Source: Acidisoma silvae (GTDB lineage: Bacteria; Pseudomonadota; Alphaproteobacteria; Acetobacterales; Acetobacteraceae). From it: a stretch of 64,000 nucleotides of DNA. The notes beneath the pieces are model-generated. The model made no database searches. It was given only the letters and a program-made list of their open reading frames with translations, and was not told the DNA's origin. Of the stretch, positions 46,300-55,462 are shown in pieces. A program made the translations under genes and the position numbers. Where the stretch lies: NCBI RefSeq assembly GCF_020618775.1, contig NZ_JAESVB010000001.1, positions 620,001 to 684,000 of the forward strand, read 5' to 3'. Position 1 is the stretch's first letter. Every line of letters starts with the position of its first letter.

Positions 46300-46956
46300 A
46301 TGTCCAAGGCTGCGGCGAAGACCCGGAAGGGTCGATCGGTCATCGTTCACCCGCTCGTCGTGCGCATTACGCATTGGGTGAATGCCTTCGCGATCGTCTG
46401 CATGGTGATGAGCGGCTGGCAGATCTACGATGCCTCGCCGCTGCTGCCCTTCGTCTTTCCGCCCACCATCACGCTGGGCGGCTGGCTGGGCGGGGCCATC
46501 GCCTGGCATCTGGCGATGATGTGGCTGCTGATCGCCAATGGCATCCTTTATCTCGGCTACGGACTGGCCTCGCGCCATTTCAAGAAGTCGTTCTTTCCGC
46601 TGAGTGCGCGCGGCGTCTGGTCGGATTTCCGGTCCGCCCTGCATTTCAATCTGTCGCATACGCCGGGCGTCTATAATGCGGTGCAGAAGCTGCTCTATCT
46701 CGGCGTGTTGTTGCTGGGCATTCTGGCTTTCCTCTCCGGCCTCGCCATGTGGAAGCCGGTGCAGTTCGAATGGCTGGCCGCCATCCTCGGCAGCTACCCG
46801 TCGCTGCGCTGGCTGCATTTCATCGCCATGACCGGCATCGTCGGTTTCGTTGTCATCCATCTGGCGCTGGTCATCATCGTGCCGCGCACCTTGCCGAGCA
46901 TGATCACCGGCCGCGTGCGCCTGGATGACGAAACGGGAGTGCATCATGAAGCGTGA
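46300..46956 (+). CDS. Membrane cytochrome b, b561/hydrogenase type
   Basis: A 218-residue integral membrane protein with four to five helices. Probable heme-ligand histidines are in VVRITHWVNAFAIV, IAWHLAMMW and in the last helix pair (LHFIAMTGIVGFVVIHLALV). The pattern is that of cytochrome b subunits of Ni-Fe hydrogenase and formate dehydrogenase. It overlaps the Moco oxidoreductase gene by 11 bp, so it is the likely membrane electron carrier for that enzyme, in the place held by MsrQ/YedZ in the E. coli MsrPQ system. Confidence 0.88.
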   Translation: MSKAAAKTRKGRSVIVHPLVVRITHWVNAFAIVCMVMSGWQIYDASPLLPFVFPPTITLGGWLGGAIAWHLAMMWLLIANGILYLGYGLASRHFKKSFFPLSARGVWSDFRSALHFNLSHTPGVYNAVQKLLYLGVLLLGILAFLSGLAMWKPVQFEWLAAILGSYPSLRWLHFIAMTGIVGFVVIHLALVIIVPRTLPSMITGRVRLDDETGVHHEA

Positions 46957-47701
46957 ACCGGGGCTGATCCGCCCGAAAGACGCGGCCCCCGAACTCAAGC
47001 GCGTTGAGCGGCGCCTGCTGCTGAAATCGGGCCTGTCGCTGGGCGCTCTGACCATGCTGACGGGCTGCAATCTGGCGGACGGCGACGATGTCGACCGCGC
47101 GCTGTTCGCCATGTCCCGTTTTAACGACCGCGTGCAGGCTTTCCTCTTCAGCCAGACGCGTCTGGCCGCGACCTTCCCCGCCAGCCGCATCACCAATCCT
47201 TTCCGCTTCAACGCCTTCTATGACGAGGACGATGCGCCCGAGATCGATGCCTCGGACTGGAAGCTGGAAGTCTCAGGCCTCGTCGCGGACAAGTCACCCT
47301 GGACGCTGGCGCGGCTGCGCGCCATGCCGCAGGAAAGCCAGATCACCCGGCATATCTGTGTGGAGGGTTGGAGCCAGATCGGCGAATGGAGCGGCGTGCC
47401 GCTGCATCTGTTTCTGAAAAAGATCGGTGCCGATACGCGCGCCAAATATGTCGGCTTCAAATGCAGCGACCGCTATTATTCCAGCATCGACATGCCGAGC
47501 GCGCTGCATCCGCAGACCATTCTGGCGCTCGATTTCCTGGGCAAGCCGCTGCCGACGGAATTCGGCTTTCCCATGCGGCTGCGCATTCCGACCAAGCTCG
47601 GCTTCAAGAACCCCAAATATGTCGCGTCGATCTTCGTCACCAACGACAATCCCGGCGGCTATTGGGAAGACCAGGGTTATAACTGGTTCAGCGGCAGCTG
47701 A
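46946..47701 (+). CDS. Molybdopterin-dependent oxidoreductase, sulfite oxidase/MsrP-like
   Basis: A 251-residue protein. The N-terminus, ERRLLLKSGLSLGALTMLTGC, combines a Tat-like twin Arg with a lipobox ending at Cys 41, so it may be a lipoprotein. The molybdopterin domain spans about 85-245, with the probable Mo ligand Cys 138 in RHICVEGWSQIGEW, and FPMRLRIPTKLGFKNPKYV at the C-terminal side, as in the YedY/MsrP group. It has no dimerisation domain. It probably receives electrons from or donates them to the cytochrome b encoded upstream. The substrate is unknown. Confidence 0.88.
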   Translation: MKREPGLIRPKDAAPELKRVERRLLLKSGLSLGALTMLTGCNLADGDDVDRALFAMSRFNDRVQAFLFSQTRLAATFPASRITNPFRFNAFYDEDDAPEIDASDWKLEVSGLVADKSPWTLARLRAMPQESQITRHICVEGWSQIGEWSGVPLHLFLKKIGADTRAKYVGFKCSDRYYSSIDMPSALHPQTILALDFLGKPLPTEFGFPMRLRIPTKLGFKNPKYVASIFVTNDNPGGYWEDQGYNWFSGS

Positions 47702-47758
47702 ACCAGTCGGTCCGCCGGTCTGTCGCTATAGTTTGTCAGAACGTGGCAGATTCAACCC

Positions 47759-47835
47759 GTCATCCCGGCCTTGAGCCCGGATCTTCTTACTTTGGCGCTC
47801 AGGAAGAAGATCCCCGTGACAAGCACGGGGATGAC
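47759..47835. repeat. Dispersed palindromic intergenic repeat, copy 5
   Basis: It starts GTCATCCCGGCCTTGAGCCC, has the ATCTTCTTACTTTGGCG spacer and ends AGCACGGGGATGAC, followed by GGTGTTTCAAT. Its left half and spacer are nearly identical to those of copy 6 at 53741. It lies between convergent genes. Confidence 0.88.
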
Positions 47836-47861
47836 GGTGTTTCAATAGGATTTTGACGCAC

Positions 47862-49736
47862 TCAATCCCCGGCCTGCTTCTGGCGGACCTTCTCCAATTC
47901 CTCGGCCCGGCCGGTATTGTCCCAGGCAACGTCCACGTCATCGAAGCGTGACCCCTGACGCTCGGCCATCAGCAGTTTCTCTAGTGTCATAGCGCTCTGG
48001 CGGGACGCGAGAACGAAGCCTTCCTCATCGCCGTAAAGCGGCCGCAGCTTGTGGAAGAAGCGCTTGTCCTGGCGGCGGAAGATGGCGGCTGCGCGATGCG
48101 CCTGATGCGGATGCACGCCAAGCTTAACCAGCGCCGAACGGCCGAGGGCCAGCGACCCTTCGAAGGTCTCGCGCTCCACTTCGTCGGCACCCTGGTCCAG
48201 CAGTTCATAGGCGGCGCGGCGGTCCCAGGCGCGGGCGATGATATGCAGATCGGGGAAGGCGTGGCGTGCACCGGCCACCAGTTCCAGCGCCTTTTCGCGG
48301 TCGTCGATGGCGACGATCAGCAGCTTCGCCTTTTCGGCGCCGGCCGCTTGCAACAGGTCGATGCGGGAGGCATCGCCATATTGCACGCGCTGGCCGAAGC
48401 GGCGCAGCAGTTCGATCTGCGTCGTGCTGATATCCAGCACCGAAGTCTTGAAGCCATTGCCCCGGATCAGGCGTCCGGCGATCTGCCCGAAACGTCCGTA
48501 ACCGGCGATGATGACGTCCGGATCGGCGTCGAAACTCGGCGCTTCCGGCACCGGCCCGTCGGTCTTGTCGGGCCGCGTCATCAGCCGCTCATGCGCGATG
48601 AAGGCCAGCGGCGTGAAGACCATGGACATGGCGACCACGGCATTGAGCAGCGCGCCGATATGATGCGGCAGGACATGGGCGGTGACGACGAAACCCGTCA
48701 GCACGAAGGCGAATTCGCCGCCCTGACACAGCGAGACGCCGACCATGCGGGCGTCGGCGCGCGGCATATGGAACAACTGCGCCAGACGGGTCATGGCCTC
48801 GGCCTTGATCGCCATCAGCCCGACCGTCAGCCCCAGTACCAGGAAAGGGTGGCGGGCGACGAGGCCGAAATCCAGGCTGGCGCCGACCGTGATGAAGAAC
48901 AGGCCCAGCAGGATGCCACGGAAGGGCTCGATATCGGCTTCAAGCTCCCGGCGGAATTCGTTCTCGGCCAGCATGACGCCGGCCAGGAAGGCGCCGAGGG
49001 CGGGGGAAACGCCGACCAGCTGCATCAAGGCCGTGACCGCGAAGACCAGCAGCAAAGCGGTCGCCGTAAAGGTTTCGCGCAACCGGGTCTTGGCGATGAA
49101 GCGGAAGATCGGCCCGACCAGATACCGGCCGGTCGCGATGATGAGGATGACGGCCCCCAGCACGGCGACACCATGCACCCAGCCGTGCAGACCGCGGGTT
49201 TCCGCAACCGCGCCATGGGCATTGCCCAGCAGCGGCAGCAGCACAAGCAGGGGAATCACCGCCAGATCCTGGAACAGCAGCACGCCGAAGGCGGCGGTGC
49301 CGACCGCGCCCCGGCGCAGGCCCTTTTCATCCAGCGTCTGTAAGACGATGGCGGTGGAGGACATGGCGAGCACGGCGCCGCAGGCAATCGCCTGCTGCCA
49401 AGGCAGGCCCAGAATCATGGCGGCGACGGCAAGGCAGGCGCCGATGCCGATCAGCTGCGCGAAGCCGAGGCCGAAGATGGCGGCGCGCATCGTCCACAGC
49501 AGCGCCGGCCGCACTTCCAGCCCGATCAGGAACAGCAGGATGACGACACCGAATTCCGCGAAGCCCATGACATCGGCCTGATCGCCGACCAGATGCAGCG
49601 CGAAGGGGCCGATGACGGCGCCGGCAATGAGATAGCCGAGGACGGAGCCCAGGCCCGCGCGCTTGGCGATGGGCACGGCGATGACGCTGGCCGCCAGATA
49701 GACCAGCGCCTGGATCAGAACGGTATCGGTATTCAT
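47862..49736 (-). CDS. KefB/KefC-type potassium efflux antiporter
   Basis: A 624-residue CPA2-family protein. About twelve membrane helices occupy residues 1-380 (for example AGLGSVLGYLIAGAVIGPFA, VMLAENEFRRELEADIEPF). An RCK/TrkA-N domain follows from about 410 (VIIAGYGRFGQIAGRLIRGN, then YGDASRIDLLQAAGAEKAKL). In E. coli such systems release K+ when glutathione adducts bind the RCK domain. The start overlaps the 3' end of the KefF-like gene by 4 bp, supporting a Kef identity. Confidence 0.9.
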   Translation of the reverse strand: MNTDTVLIQALVYLAASVIAVPIAKRAGLGSVLGYLIAGAVIGPFALHLVGDQADVMGFAEFGVVILLFLIGLEVRPALLWTMRAAIFGLGFAQLIGIGACLAVAAMILGLPWQQAIACGAVLAMSSTAIVLQTLDEKGLRRGAVGTAAFGVLLFQDLAVIPLLVLLPLLGNAHGAVAETRGLHGWVHGVAVLGAVILIIATGRYLVGPIFRFIAKTRLRETFTATALLLVFAVTALMQLVGVSPALGAFLAGVMLAENEFRRELEADIEPFRGILLGLFFITVGASLDFGLVARHPFLVLGLTVGLMAIKAEAMTRLAQLFHMPRADARMVGVSLCQGGEFAFVLTGFVVTAHVLPHHIGALLNAVVAMSMVFTPLAFIAHERLMTRPDKTDGPVPEAPSFDADPDVIIAGYGRFGQIAGRLIRGNGFKTSVLDISTTQIELLRRFGQRVQYGDASRIDLLQAAGAEKAKLLIVAIDDREKALELVAGARHAFPDLHIIARAWDRRAAYELLDQGADEVERETFEGSLALGRSALVKLGVHPHQAHRAAAIFRRQDKRFFHKLRPLYGDEEGFVLASRQSAMTLEKLLMAERQGSRFDDVDVAWDNTGRAEELEKVRQKQAGD

Positions 49737-50389
49737 GCGCGGTCGGCCTCGATCAAAGCAGAAAGCCGCGCATCATAGGCGGCGGCCGCCTTTTCGCGTT
49801 CGTCGGCATCGATATGGATGGCGTCATGCACGATGAAGGGTTCGGCCCAGGTCAGGCCGCAGAGATGCGCGGTCGCTTCCAGCGGGCGCAGCAGCTCGGC
49901 AATGGTGAAGCGGTTATAGCCTTCGGCATGATAGGCGGCCGGGTCACCCCCGGTGCTGGCCGCGACCATCACGGTCTTGCCATGTAGCTGGTCGCCGCCA
50001 CGGCCGAAAGCGAAGCCGTGCAGCAGCACGGTATCCATCCATTCCTTCAAAAGCGCGGGCGTCGAATACCAGTAGAAGGGGAATTGCAGCACAATCAGCC
50101 GATGGGCGAGCAGCTTCTTCTGCTCGGCATCCGCGTCGATGACGAAATCCGGATAATGTTTGTAGAGGTCATGCACCGTCACGTCCGGCCGTGCGCGGAC
50201 GGCGCCCAGCAGCGCGGCATTGACGCGGGACCGGTGCATCGCCGGGTGTGACAGCAGCACCAGCGCCGCCCGCCCGGCATAGGACTGCGCCATCGCCGAG
50301 CCGGTATTCTCGACAATCTCCAGGCGGCGGGGCGCCGGCGTCTTGGTGGCACGCTTGCCGGTCAGGGTCTTGATGAAGCCAAGCGCCAC
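49733..50389 (-). CDS. kefF: KefF-like NAD(P)H oxidoreductase, antiporter ancillary subunit
   Basis: 218 residues with a flavodoxin-like fold. ALVLLSHPAMHRSRVNAALL is the FMN-phosphate region, followed by DLYKHYPDF, LQFPFYWYSTPALLKEWMD and AASTGGDPAAY, all typical of KefF/KefG. It probably activates the adjacent antiporter and reduces quinones. The annotated start gives an N-terminal basic extension of about 32 residues; the ATG at 50293 would give the usual length and is a good alternative. Confidence 0.85.
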   Translation of the reverse strand: MALGFIKTLTGKRATKTPAPRRLEIVENTGSAMAQSYAGRAALVLLSHPAMHRSRVNAALLGAVRARPDVTVHDLYKHYPDFVIDADAEQKKLLAHRLIVLQFPFYWYSTPALLKEWMDTVLLHGFAFGRGGDQLHGKTVMVAASTGGDPAAYHAEGYNRFTIAELLRPLEATAHLCGLTWAEPFIVHDAIHIDADEREKAAAAYDARLSALIEADRA

Positions 50390-50414
50390 GCGGGCCGCCT
50401 TTCAGTCTTTGCCG

Positions 50415-51470
50415 TCAGTGCCGATGACGGTGGTGAAGATCCGGGTAATGGGCGTGGCTATGGGTTAAAGGCCGGTGCCGATGGCCATGGCTATGCGGCT
50501 CGCCCGGCGGATCCTTGGGGTCGTGCTCGTGCTGATGATGCGCATCATGCACATGTGCGTGCTCATGCTCCATCGCCTCGTGCGCATGGTCATGCGCATG
50601 ACGCTCAGCGAGGTGCAGGTAGAGACCGAATGCCATCAAAAGCCCGGCGGCGCAAAGCTGCAAGGTGAGGTGGTCGTGGAAGATCAGGATGGCGATCACC
50701 GCGCCGATGAAGGGGGCCAGCGAGAAATAGGCGCCGGTGCGGGCCGCGCCGAGCGCGCGCAGGCCGCGCATGAACAGAACCAGGCTCGCGCCATAGCCCA
50801 GAAAGCCGAGCAGGCCGGCGGCCAGAATGAGATGCGGCGGCGGCAGCACCGCGCCATGCCATAGCGCCAGCAGCAGGTTCACCAGCCCGGCGGCCAGGCC
50901 CTTGATCATGGCGACCTGCACCGGGTCGGCGGCGCTCAACCGGCGGCTGAGGTTATTATCCGCGCCCCAGGCCAGGCAGGCGGCCAGGATGAAACCGGCG
51001 CCCCAGCCGAAACCGGTGCCCGCGTCGGGATGCCAGGACAGGATGGCGGCACCGAGGACGATGGCGCCCGCGCCGATGAGGATGCGGCGGTCGGCATTCT
51101 CATGAAACACGACCCAGGCGATCACCATGGTGGCGATGCCCTCGGCATTGAGCAGGAGGGAGGCGCTGGCTGCCGGCACGCGCGTCAGGCCCAGCATCAG
51201 CAGCGCAGGCCCCAAAGCGCCGCCGATCAGCACGACGGCGGCAAGCCAAGGCAGGTCAGCCCGCCGGATCGGCGCTTCGCTGGCAGCCACCGTGCCGCCC
51301 CGGCGCTGCACGGCCAGCACCACGGCCAGGCCGAGGCCCGAGCCCAGATACAGCAGCCCGGCCAGCGCCCAGGGGTCGGTCGTTCCCAGCAGCGCCTTGG
51401 CGAAGGGCGTGCTGGCGCCGAACAGAAGCGCTGCCAGAAGCGCCGGTGTGGCGGCAGACAGGGCGCCCAT
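50415..51470 (-). CDS. EamA/DMT-family transporter with a histidine-rich C-terminal tail
   Basis: A 351-residue membrane protein. Two EamA repeats give about ten helices (residues 1-285), for example ALLFGASTPFAKALLGTTDP and GVALPALLMLGLTRVPAASA-like segments. The last 66 residues contain 24 histidines (RHAHDHAHEAMEHEHAHVHD and similar), with Asp/Glu between them. Such tails bind transition metals, so metal export or metal-responsive gating is plausible. It lies 26 bp from the KefF-like gene on the same strand. Confidence 0.88.
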   Translation of the reverse strand: MGALSAATPALLAALLFGASTPFAKALLGTTDPWALAGLLYLGSGLGLAVVLAVQRRGGTVAASEAPIRRADLPWLAAVVLIGGALGPALLMLGLTRVPAASASLLLNAEGIATMVIAWVVFHENADRRILIGAGAIVLGAAILSWHPDAGTGFGWGAGFILAACLAWGADNNLSRRLSAADPVQVAMIKGLAAGLVNLLLALWHGAVLPPPHLILAAGLLGFLGYGASLVLFMRGLRALGAARTGAYFSLAPFIGAVIAILIFHDHLTLQLCAAGLLMAFGLYLHLAERHAHDHAHEAMEHEHAHVHDAHHQHEHDPKDPPGEPHSHGHRHRPLTHSHAHYPDLHHRHRH

Positions 51471-51479
51471 ATGCGGCGC

Positions 51480-52058
51480 CTAGATGTAGAGCAGGATGAC
51501 GAAGCCGCCGATGACGCCGATGGCGACCAGGCTTGTGACCAGCATCAGGCGCTTTTCGATGAATTCCCGCGCCGGCTCACCCACAAAGCGCATGATGGCG
51601 CCGACCAGGAAGAAACGGCCGCCACGGGTGACCAGGCTGGCGGCCATGAATTCCCAGAAATGGAACTTCGCGGCGCCGGCTGCGATTGTCACGATTTTGT
51701 AGGGGATCGGTGTCAGGCCTTTGATCAGGATCACATAAAGGCCGTAGCGGGCGAACTTGTCCTGAAAGGTCTGATAGGCGTGGTCCATGTGGTAAAGATG
51801 AATGATCGGCCGGGCCAGCTGATCGAAGACGGCGTAGCCGATCAGATAGCCCAGCGCGCCGCCGGCGACGCTGGCCAGCGTGCAGATCAGCGCGTAGAGC
51901 CAGACGCGGCGCGGCCGCGCCAGGCCCATGGCGACCAGCAGCGGATCGGGCGGGATCGGAAAGAAGCTCGCTTCCGCGAAGGCGACGGCTGCCAGGAACC
52001 AAGCAGCGTGGCGGTGGCCCGCCAGGGCGATGACCCGGTCGTACAGGCGCTTGAGCAT
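51480..52058 (-). CDS. DedA/YqaA-family membrane protein
   Basis: A 192-residue protein of the SNARE-associated/DedA superfamily. AFAEASFFPIPPDPLLVAMG is the family signature (E and P-rich re-entrant loop), followed by GGALGYLIGYAVFD and LIKGLTPIPYKIVTIAAGAA, the second conserved loop. It has four or more membrane helices. Members move lipids such as undecaprenyl phosphate or phosphatidylethanolamine. The open frame extends to 52700, but only the part from the ATG at 52058 is homologous; ATG 52073 is possible. Confidence 0.88.
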   Translation of the reverse strand: MLKRLYDRVIALAGHRHAAWFLAAVAFAEASFFPIPPDPLLVAMGLARPRRVWLYALICTLASVAGGALGYLIGYAVFDQLARPIIHLYHMDHAYQTFQDKFARYGLYVILIKGLTPIPYKIVTIAAGAAKFHFWEFMAASLVTRGGRFFLVGAIMRFVGEPAREFIEKRLMLVTSLVAIGVIGGFVILLYI

Positions 52059-52169
52059 TGCGGCAGATTCCATCGTGGATAAGGGTGGGGACTTGCCATG
52101 CTCGCGGCGGCCCTTCAATGGATCGATTGGATGATGGTCCGTCGTGCGAACCTTCTGTGAGGATTTGTA

Positions 52170-52643
52170 ATGTTGCTGAAGCCCCTGCGCCGTGTCGCTG
52201 CCACCCTCTTGGCGGGCGCGTTTCTGGCGCAAGCCGTGCCTGCCCATCCGGCCGCAGCCCAGGGCGCGCCGCCGCATGCCTGGCTGTTCGGCATGTGGGC
52301 CGGCGGCATCTATCCTGCCTCCGGCAACATGAGCGCCAAGGACTGCGCCTTGCAGGCGACCTTCGTGGTGACGCAGGACGCCATCATTCACAGCACGCTG
52401 ACCCATCCGACCGCGATCCAGAACCTGATCGCCAGCGTGCGTGGCACGCCCAATGGCACGGTCTTCCTGCTCGCGCCCACCGATACCAAGCCGGATAATG
52501 CCGGGGGTATGGCCGATGATCTTGGTTTCGGCTGCCCGGAGGACAATGTGCTGCGCGTGGTGCGCGTCGGGCCGAACCAAATCGCCTTCCCGGACTGCAA
52601 GGGCTTCCCGAGCCCGCTCGTGCGCTGCCCGGACGCGCGCTGA
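52170..52643 (+). CDS. Small exported protein with four cysteines
   Basis: A 157-residue protein with a signal peptide (MLLKPLRRVAATLLAGAFLA, cleavage near AAAQGA, about residue 32). The mature part contains four cysteines (DCALQ, FGCPED, DCKGF, RCPDA), suggesting two disulfides. A good ribosome-binding site (GTGAGGA) precedes the ATG. I do not recognise the family. It is divergent from the DedA-like gene and 33 bp upstream of the SDR gene. Confidence 0.75.
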   Translation: MLLKPLRRVAATLLAGAFLAQAVPAHPAAAQGAPPHAWLFGMWAGGIYPASGNMSAKDCALQATFVVTQDAIIHSTLTHPTAIQNLIASVRGTPNGTVFLLAPTDTKPDNAGGMADDLGFGCPEDNVLRVVRVGPNQIAFPDCKGFPSPLVRCPDAR

Positions 52644-52676
52644 TCCAGTGATGGGCCGGGGAAGGGATAGCAGACC

Positions 52677-53624
52677 ATGCCCCAGGATTATCCGGCCCAT
52701 CCGCCTGTTGTCGTTATTACCGGCGGCTCCTCCGGCATCGGCCGCTGCACGGCCGGCATTTTTGCGGGACAGGGCTGGCGCGTCGGGCTGATTGCGCGCG
52801 GGGCCGCGGGCCTAGCGGCGGCGGCCGATGATGTGCGTGCCGCCGGAACCCGCGTCGCGGTCGCGGTCGCGGATGTCACCGACAATGCGGCGCTGGCCCG
52901 CGCGGCGGCTGGGCTGGAAGCCGAACTCGGCCCGGTGACGGCCTGGGTCAATGCTGCCGGCAATGGCGTCTATGGCCGCTTCGTCGATGTGCCGGAGGCG
53001 GAGTTCCGGCAGGTGACCGAGGTCACCTATCTCGGCACCGTTAACGGCACCCGCGCCGCGCTGGCCCTGATGCGGCCGCGCAACAAAGGCAGCATCGTCA
53101 ATGTCTGTTCCGGCGTGGTCTTTCACGGCCTGCCGCTGATGACCTCCTATTCCGGCGCCAAGGCAGCGGTGCGGGGCTTCGGTCAGGCGCTGCGGATCGA
53201 GCTGTTGTTCGAGAAAAGCCGTATCCGCGTCAGCACCGTCTTTCCACCGGCCGTGAACACGCCCTTCTTCGCCCATGCCATCAGCCATATGGGCTGGCCG
53301 GCGCGGCCGGTGCCGCCGGTCTATCAGCCGGATGTGATTGCGCGCGGCATCTATATGGCGGCGCGCAGCGGCCGGCCGGAAATGACGATCAGCGGCACCG
53401 TCGCCTGTTTCGCGCTGCTCAGCCGCATCGCGCCGATCTGGACCGGGGCCGTCATCCGCCGCCTGGGTGTCGACGGCCAGCGGTCGCGGGAGGACGCGGC
53501 GGTGGAGCAGGCCCAGCCGACGGTTTTCGCGCCGTCGGACCAGGCGTCATGCGTGCATGGCGTCTTCGGACGAAAGGCCCGCCGCTGGAGCCTGCAAATG
53601 ACCCTCCGCAGACTGTTTTCCTGA
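52677..53624 (+). CDS. Short-chain dehydrogenase/reductase
   Basis: A 315-residue classical SDR. The cofactor-binding VVVITGGSSGIGRCTAGIFA is at the N-terminus, the structural NAAG is in WVNAAGNGVYG, and the catalytic Ser-Tyr-Lys set lies in CSGVVFHGLPLMTSYSGAKA. The C-terminal 60 residues extend beyond the usual 250 and are basic. The substrate cannot be predicted. A palindromic repeat follows it. Confidence 0.85.
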   Translation: MPQDYPAHPPVVVITGGSSGIGRCTAGIFAGQGWRVGLIARGAAGLAAAADDVRAAGTRVAVAVADVTDNAALARAAAGLEAELGPVTAWVNAAGNGVYGRFVDVPEAEFRQVTEVTYLGTVNGTRAALALMRPRNKGSIVNVCSGVVFHGLPLMTSYSGAKAAVRGFGQALRIELLFEKSRIRVSTVFPPAVNTPFFAHAISHMGWPARPVPPVYQPDVIARGIYMAARSGRPEMTISGTVACFALLSRIAPIWTGAVIRRLGVDGQRSREDAAVEQAQPTVFAPSDQASCVHGVFGRKARRWSLQMTLRRLFS

Positions 53625-53643
53625 GATTACGGCCACCTCTTTC

Positions 53644-53819
53644 GTCATCCGCGCCTTCATTGCGCGGATCTACCCGCTGCGGCGTCTCGACGAGGGAGAT
53701 GAGGTGCCTTGAACGTGTCAGAAGACAATGGAATCAAGCCGTCATCCCGGCCTTGAACCGGGATCTTCTTACTTTGGCGACATAACAAGAAGATCCCCGT
53801 GACGAGCACAGGGATGACG
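53644..53819. repeat. Dispersed palindromic intergenic repeat, copy 6 (half element plus full element)
   Basis: A half element (GTCATCCGCGCCTTCATTGC through ATCTACCC) is at 53644-53675, close to the left unit of copy 1. A full element is at 53741-53819 (GTCATCCCGGCCTTGAACCG, ATCTTCTTACTTTGGCG, CACAGGGATGAC). The region lies between convergent SDR and lysS genes and carries no coding frame I can support. Confidence 0.85.
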
Positions 53820-53845
53820 TTCCTTCAATGAAAGGCTGAAAAACC

Positions 53846-55411
53846 TTAGCGCGCCAGCGCGCCCTCGATCAGCGCCACCGTCTCGGCGACGCCGTACAGC
53901 GCCACGAAACCGCCAAAACGCGGACCTTCGTTCTGGCCCAGCAGAACCTGATACAGACAGCCGAACCAGTCCTTCAGCGCCGGGAAGGGGTGGCGCTTGC
54001 CGACCTCATAGACCTGCGTCTGGATATCCTCGGCTGAGGTATCCGGCGACAGGCCGCGCAGTGACGTCGCCAGATCCGCAAGCGCCGCGCGCTCGACCTC
54101 GGTCGGGTCGCGGAAGGCCTTCTTGGGCTTCACGAAATCCTGGTAATAGGCAACGGCATAGCCGACGAGCTTCGCCAGGAAAGGCGCGCTGTCCGGCGTC
54201 AGGTCCGGCGCATAGCGGCGGATGAAGCCCCAGAGGATGTCCGGGTTCTCGGCATTCGCGACAGAGGCCAGGTTCAGCAGCATGCCGAAGCTGATCGGGC
54301 TGCCGGCGGTCGCCGGCACCGCGCCGGCTTCGATGAACCAGGCCGGGTTGCTTTCGTCGACGGTCTCGTCCTTCTGCGCCTTCGCGACATGCGCCAGATA
54401 ATCGTCCACCGCGCGGGGGATGACATCGAAGAACAGGCGCTTGGCGCGCTGCGGCTGGTTGAACATGAAAAGAGCCAGGCTCTCTTCCGGCGCATATTTC
54501 AGCCATTCGTCGATCGACAGGCCATTGCCCTTCGACTTGGAAATCTTCTGGCCCTTGTCGTCCAGGAACAGCTCGTAATTGAAGCCGGCGGGCGGCTCCG
54601 CGCCCAGGATGCGGCAGATCTCGCCCGAGAGCTTGATGCCCTCGATATGATCCTTGCCGGCCATTTCGTAATCGACGCCGAGTGCTGCCCAGCGCATGGC
54701 CCAATCGGCTTTCCACTGCATCTTGGCGCCGCCGCCGGTCACGGGCGTTTCATAGAAAGTGCCGTCCTCCGGGTCGCGCCAGGACACGGTACCGGCATCG
54801 GGGTCGACCTTTTCGATCAGCACCTGCATGACGATGCCGGTCTTGGGATGGACGGGCAGGATGGGCGAATAGGTGGCGCGGCGTTCCGGCCCCAGCGTCG
54901 GCAGCACGACGGCCTTGATTTCCTCATGCTTACGCAGCGCTTCACGCAGCGCCTGGTCGAAAGCGCCGGAGCGATAGGAGTCGGTCGCGGAAATGAACTC
55001 GTAGTCGAAGCCGAAACCGTCCAGAAAGGCGCGCAGGCGGGCGTTATTGTGATGGCCGAAACTCTCATGCGTGCCGAAGGGGTCAGGCACGTCCGTCAGC
55101 GGCTTGCCGATGAATTCGCGCAGCATGTCCCGGTTGGGAACATTGTCGGGCACCTTGCGCATGCCATCCATATCGTCCGAAAAGGCGATCAGGCGCGACG
55201 GCAGGCCCGTGAGCGCGGTAAAAGCCTGTCGCACCCAGCTGGTGCGGGCAACCTCGCCGAAGGTGCCGATATGCGGCAGGCCCGAGGGGCCGTAGCCGGT
55301 TTCGAACAGGGCCTCACCTTTGCCCGATTTTTCCAGGCGGGCGACGACTTTGGCCGCTTCCTCGAAGGGCCAGGTTTTCGGGGCAGGTGTGGTGCGTACG
55401 ACTTGGTTCAT
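53846..55411 (-). CDS. lysS: Class I lysyl-tRNA synthetase
   Basis: A 521-residue archaeal-type (class I) LysRS. The HIGH-equivalent is [20 protein letters not shown], the KMSKS-equivalent KISKSKGNG, and the C-terminus is helical. It is unrelated in fold to the class II LysRS of E. coli; the class I enzyme is typical of many alphaproteobacteria, spirochaetes and archaea. It is head-to-head with the helicase gene, with only 51 bp between start codons, so their promoters must overlap. Confidence 0.96.
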   Translation of the reverse strand: MNQVVRTTPAPKTWPFEEAAKVVARLEKSGKGEALFETGYGPSGLPHIGTFGEVARTSWVRQAFTALTGLPSRLIAFSDDMDGMRKVPDNVPNRDMLREFIGKPLTDVPDPFGTHESFGHHNNARLRAFLDGFGFDYEFISATDSYRSGAFDQALREALRKHEEIKAVVLPTLGPERRATYSPILPVHPKTGIVMQVLIEKVDPDAGTVSWRDPEDGTFYETPVTGGGAKMQWKADWAMRWAALGVDYEMAGKDHIEGIKLSGEICRILGAEPPAGFNYELFLDDKGQKISKSKGNGLSIDEWLKYAPEESLALFMFNQPQRAKRLFFDVIPRAVDDYLAHVAKAQKDETVDESNPAWFIEAGAVPATAGSPISFGMLLNLASVANAENPDILWGFIRRYAPDLTPDSAPFLAKLVGYAVAYYQDFVKPKKAFRDPTEVERAALADLATSLRGLSPDTSAEDIQTQVYEVGKRHPFPALKDWFGCLYQVLLGQNEGPRFGGFVALYGVAETVALIEGALAR

Positions 55412-55462
55412 GATGGTTCCTCACTAGGAAAGGCGCGGTATCCGGTCAATGAAGCTTGCGGT

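Noticed and set aside
52059-52700. N-terminal extension of the DedA-like frame.
   Set aside because: It runs antisense through the exported-protein gene at 52170 and is not membrane-protein-like; the family starts at the ATG at 52058.
54389-55462. Upstream extension of the helicase frame over lysS (358 codons).
   Set aside because: It is antisense to lysS and lacks helicase homology. The family-like N-terminus begins at 55463.
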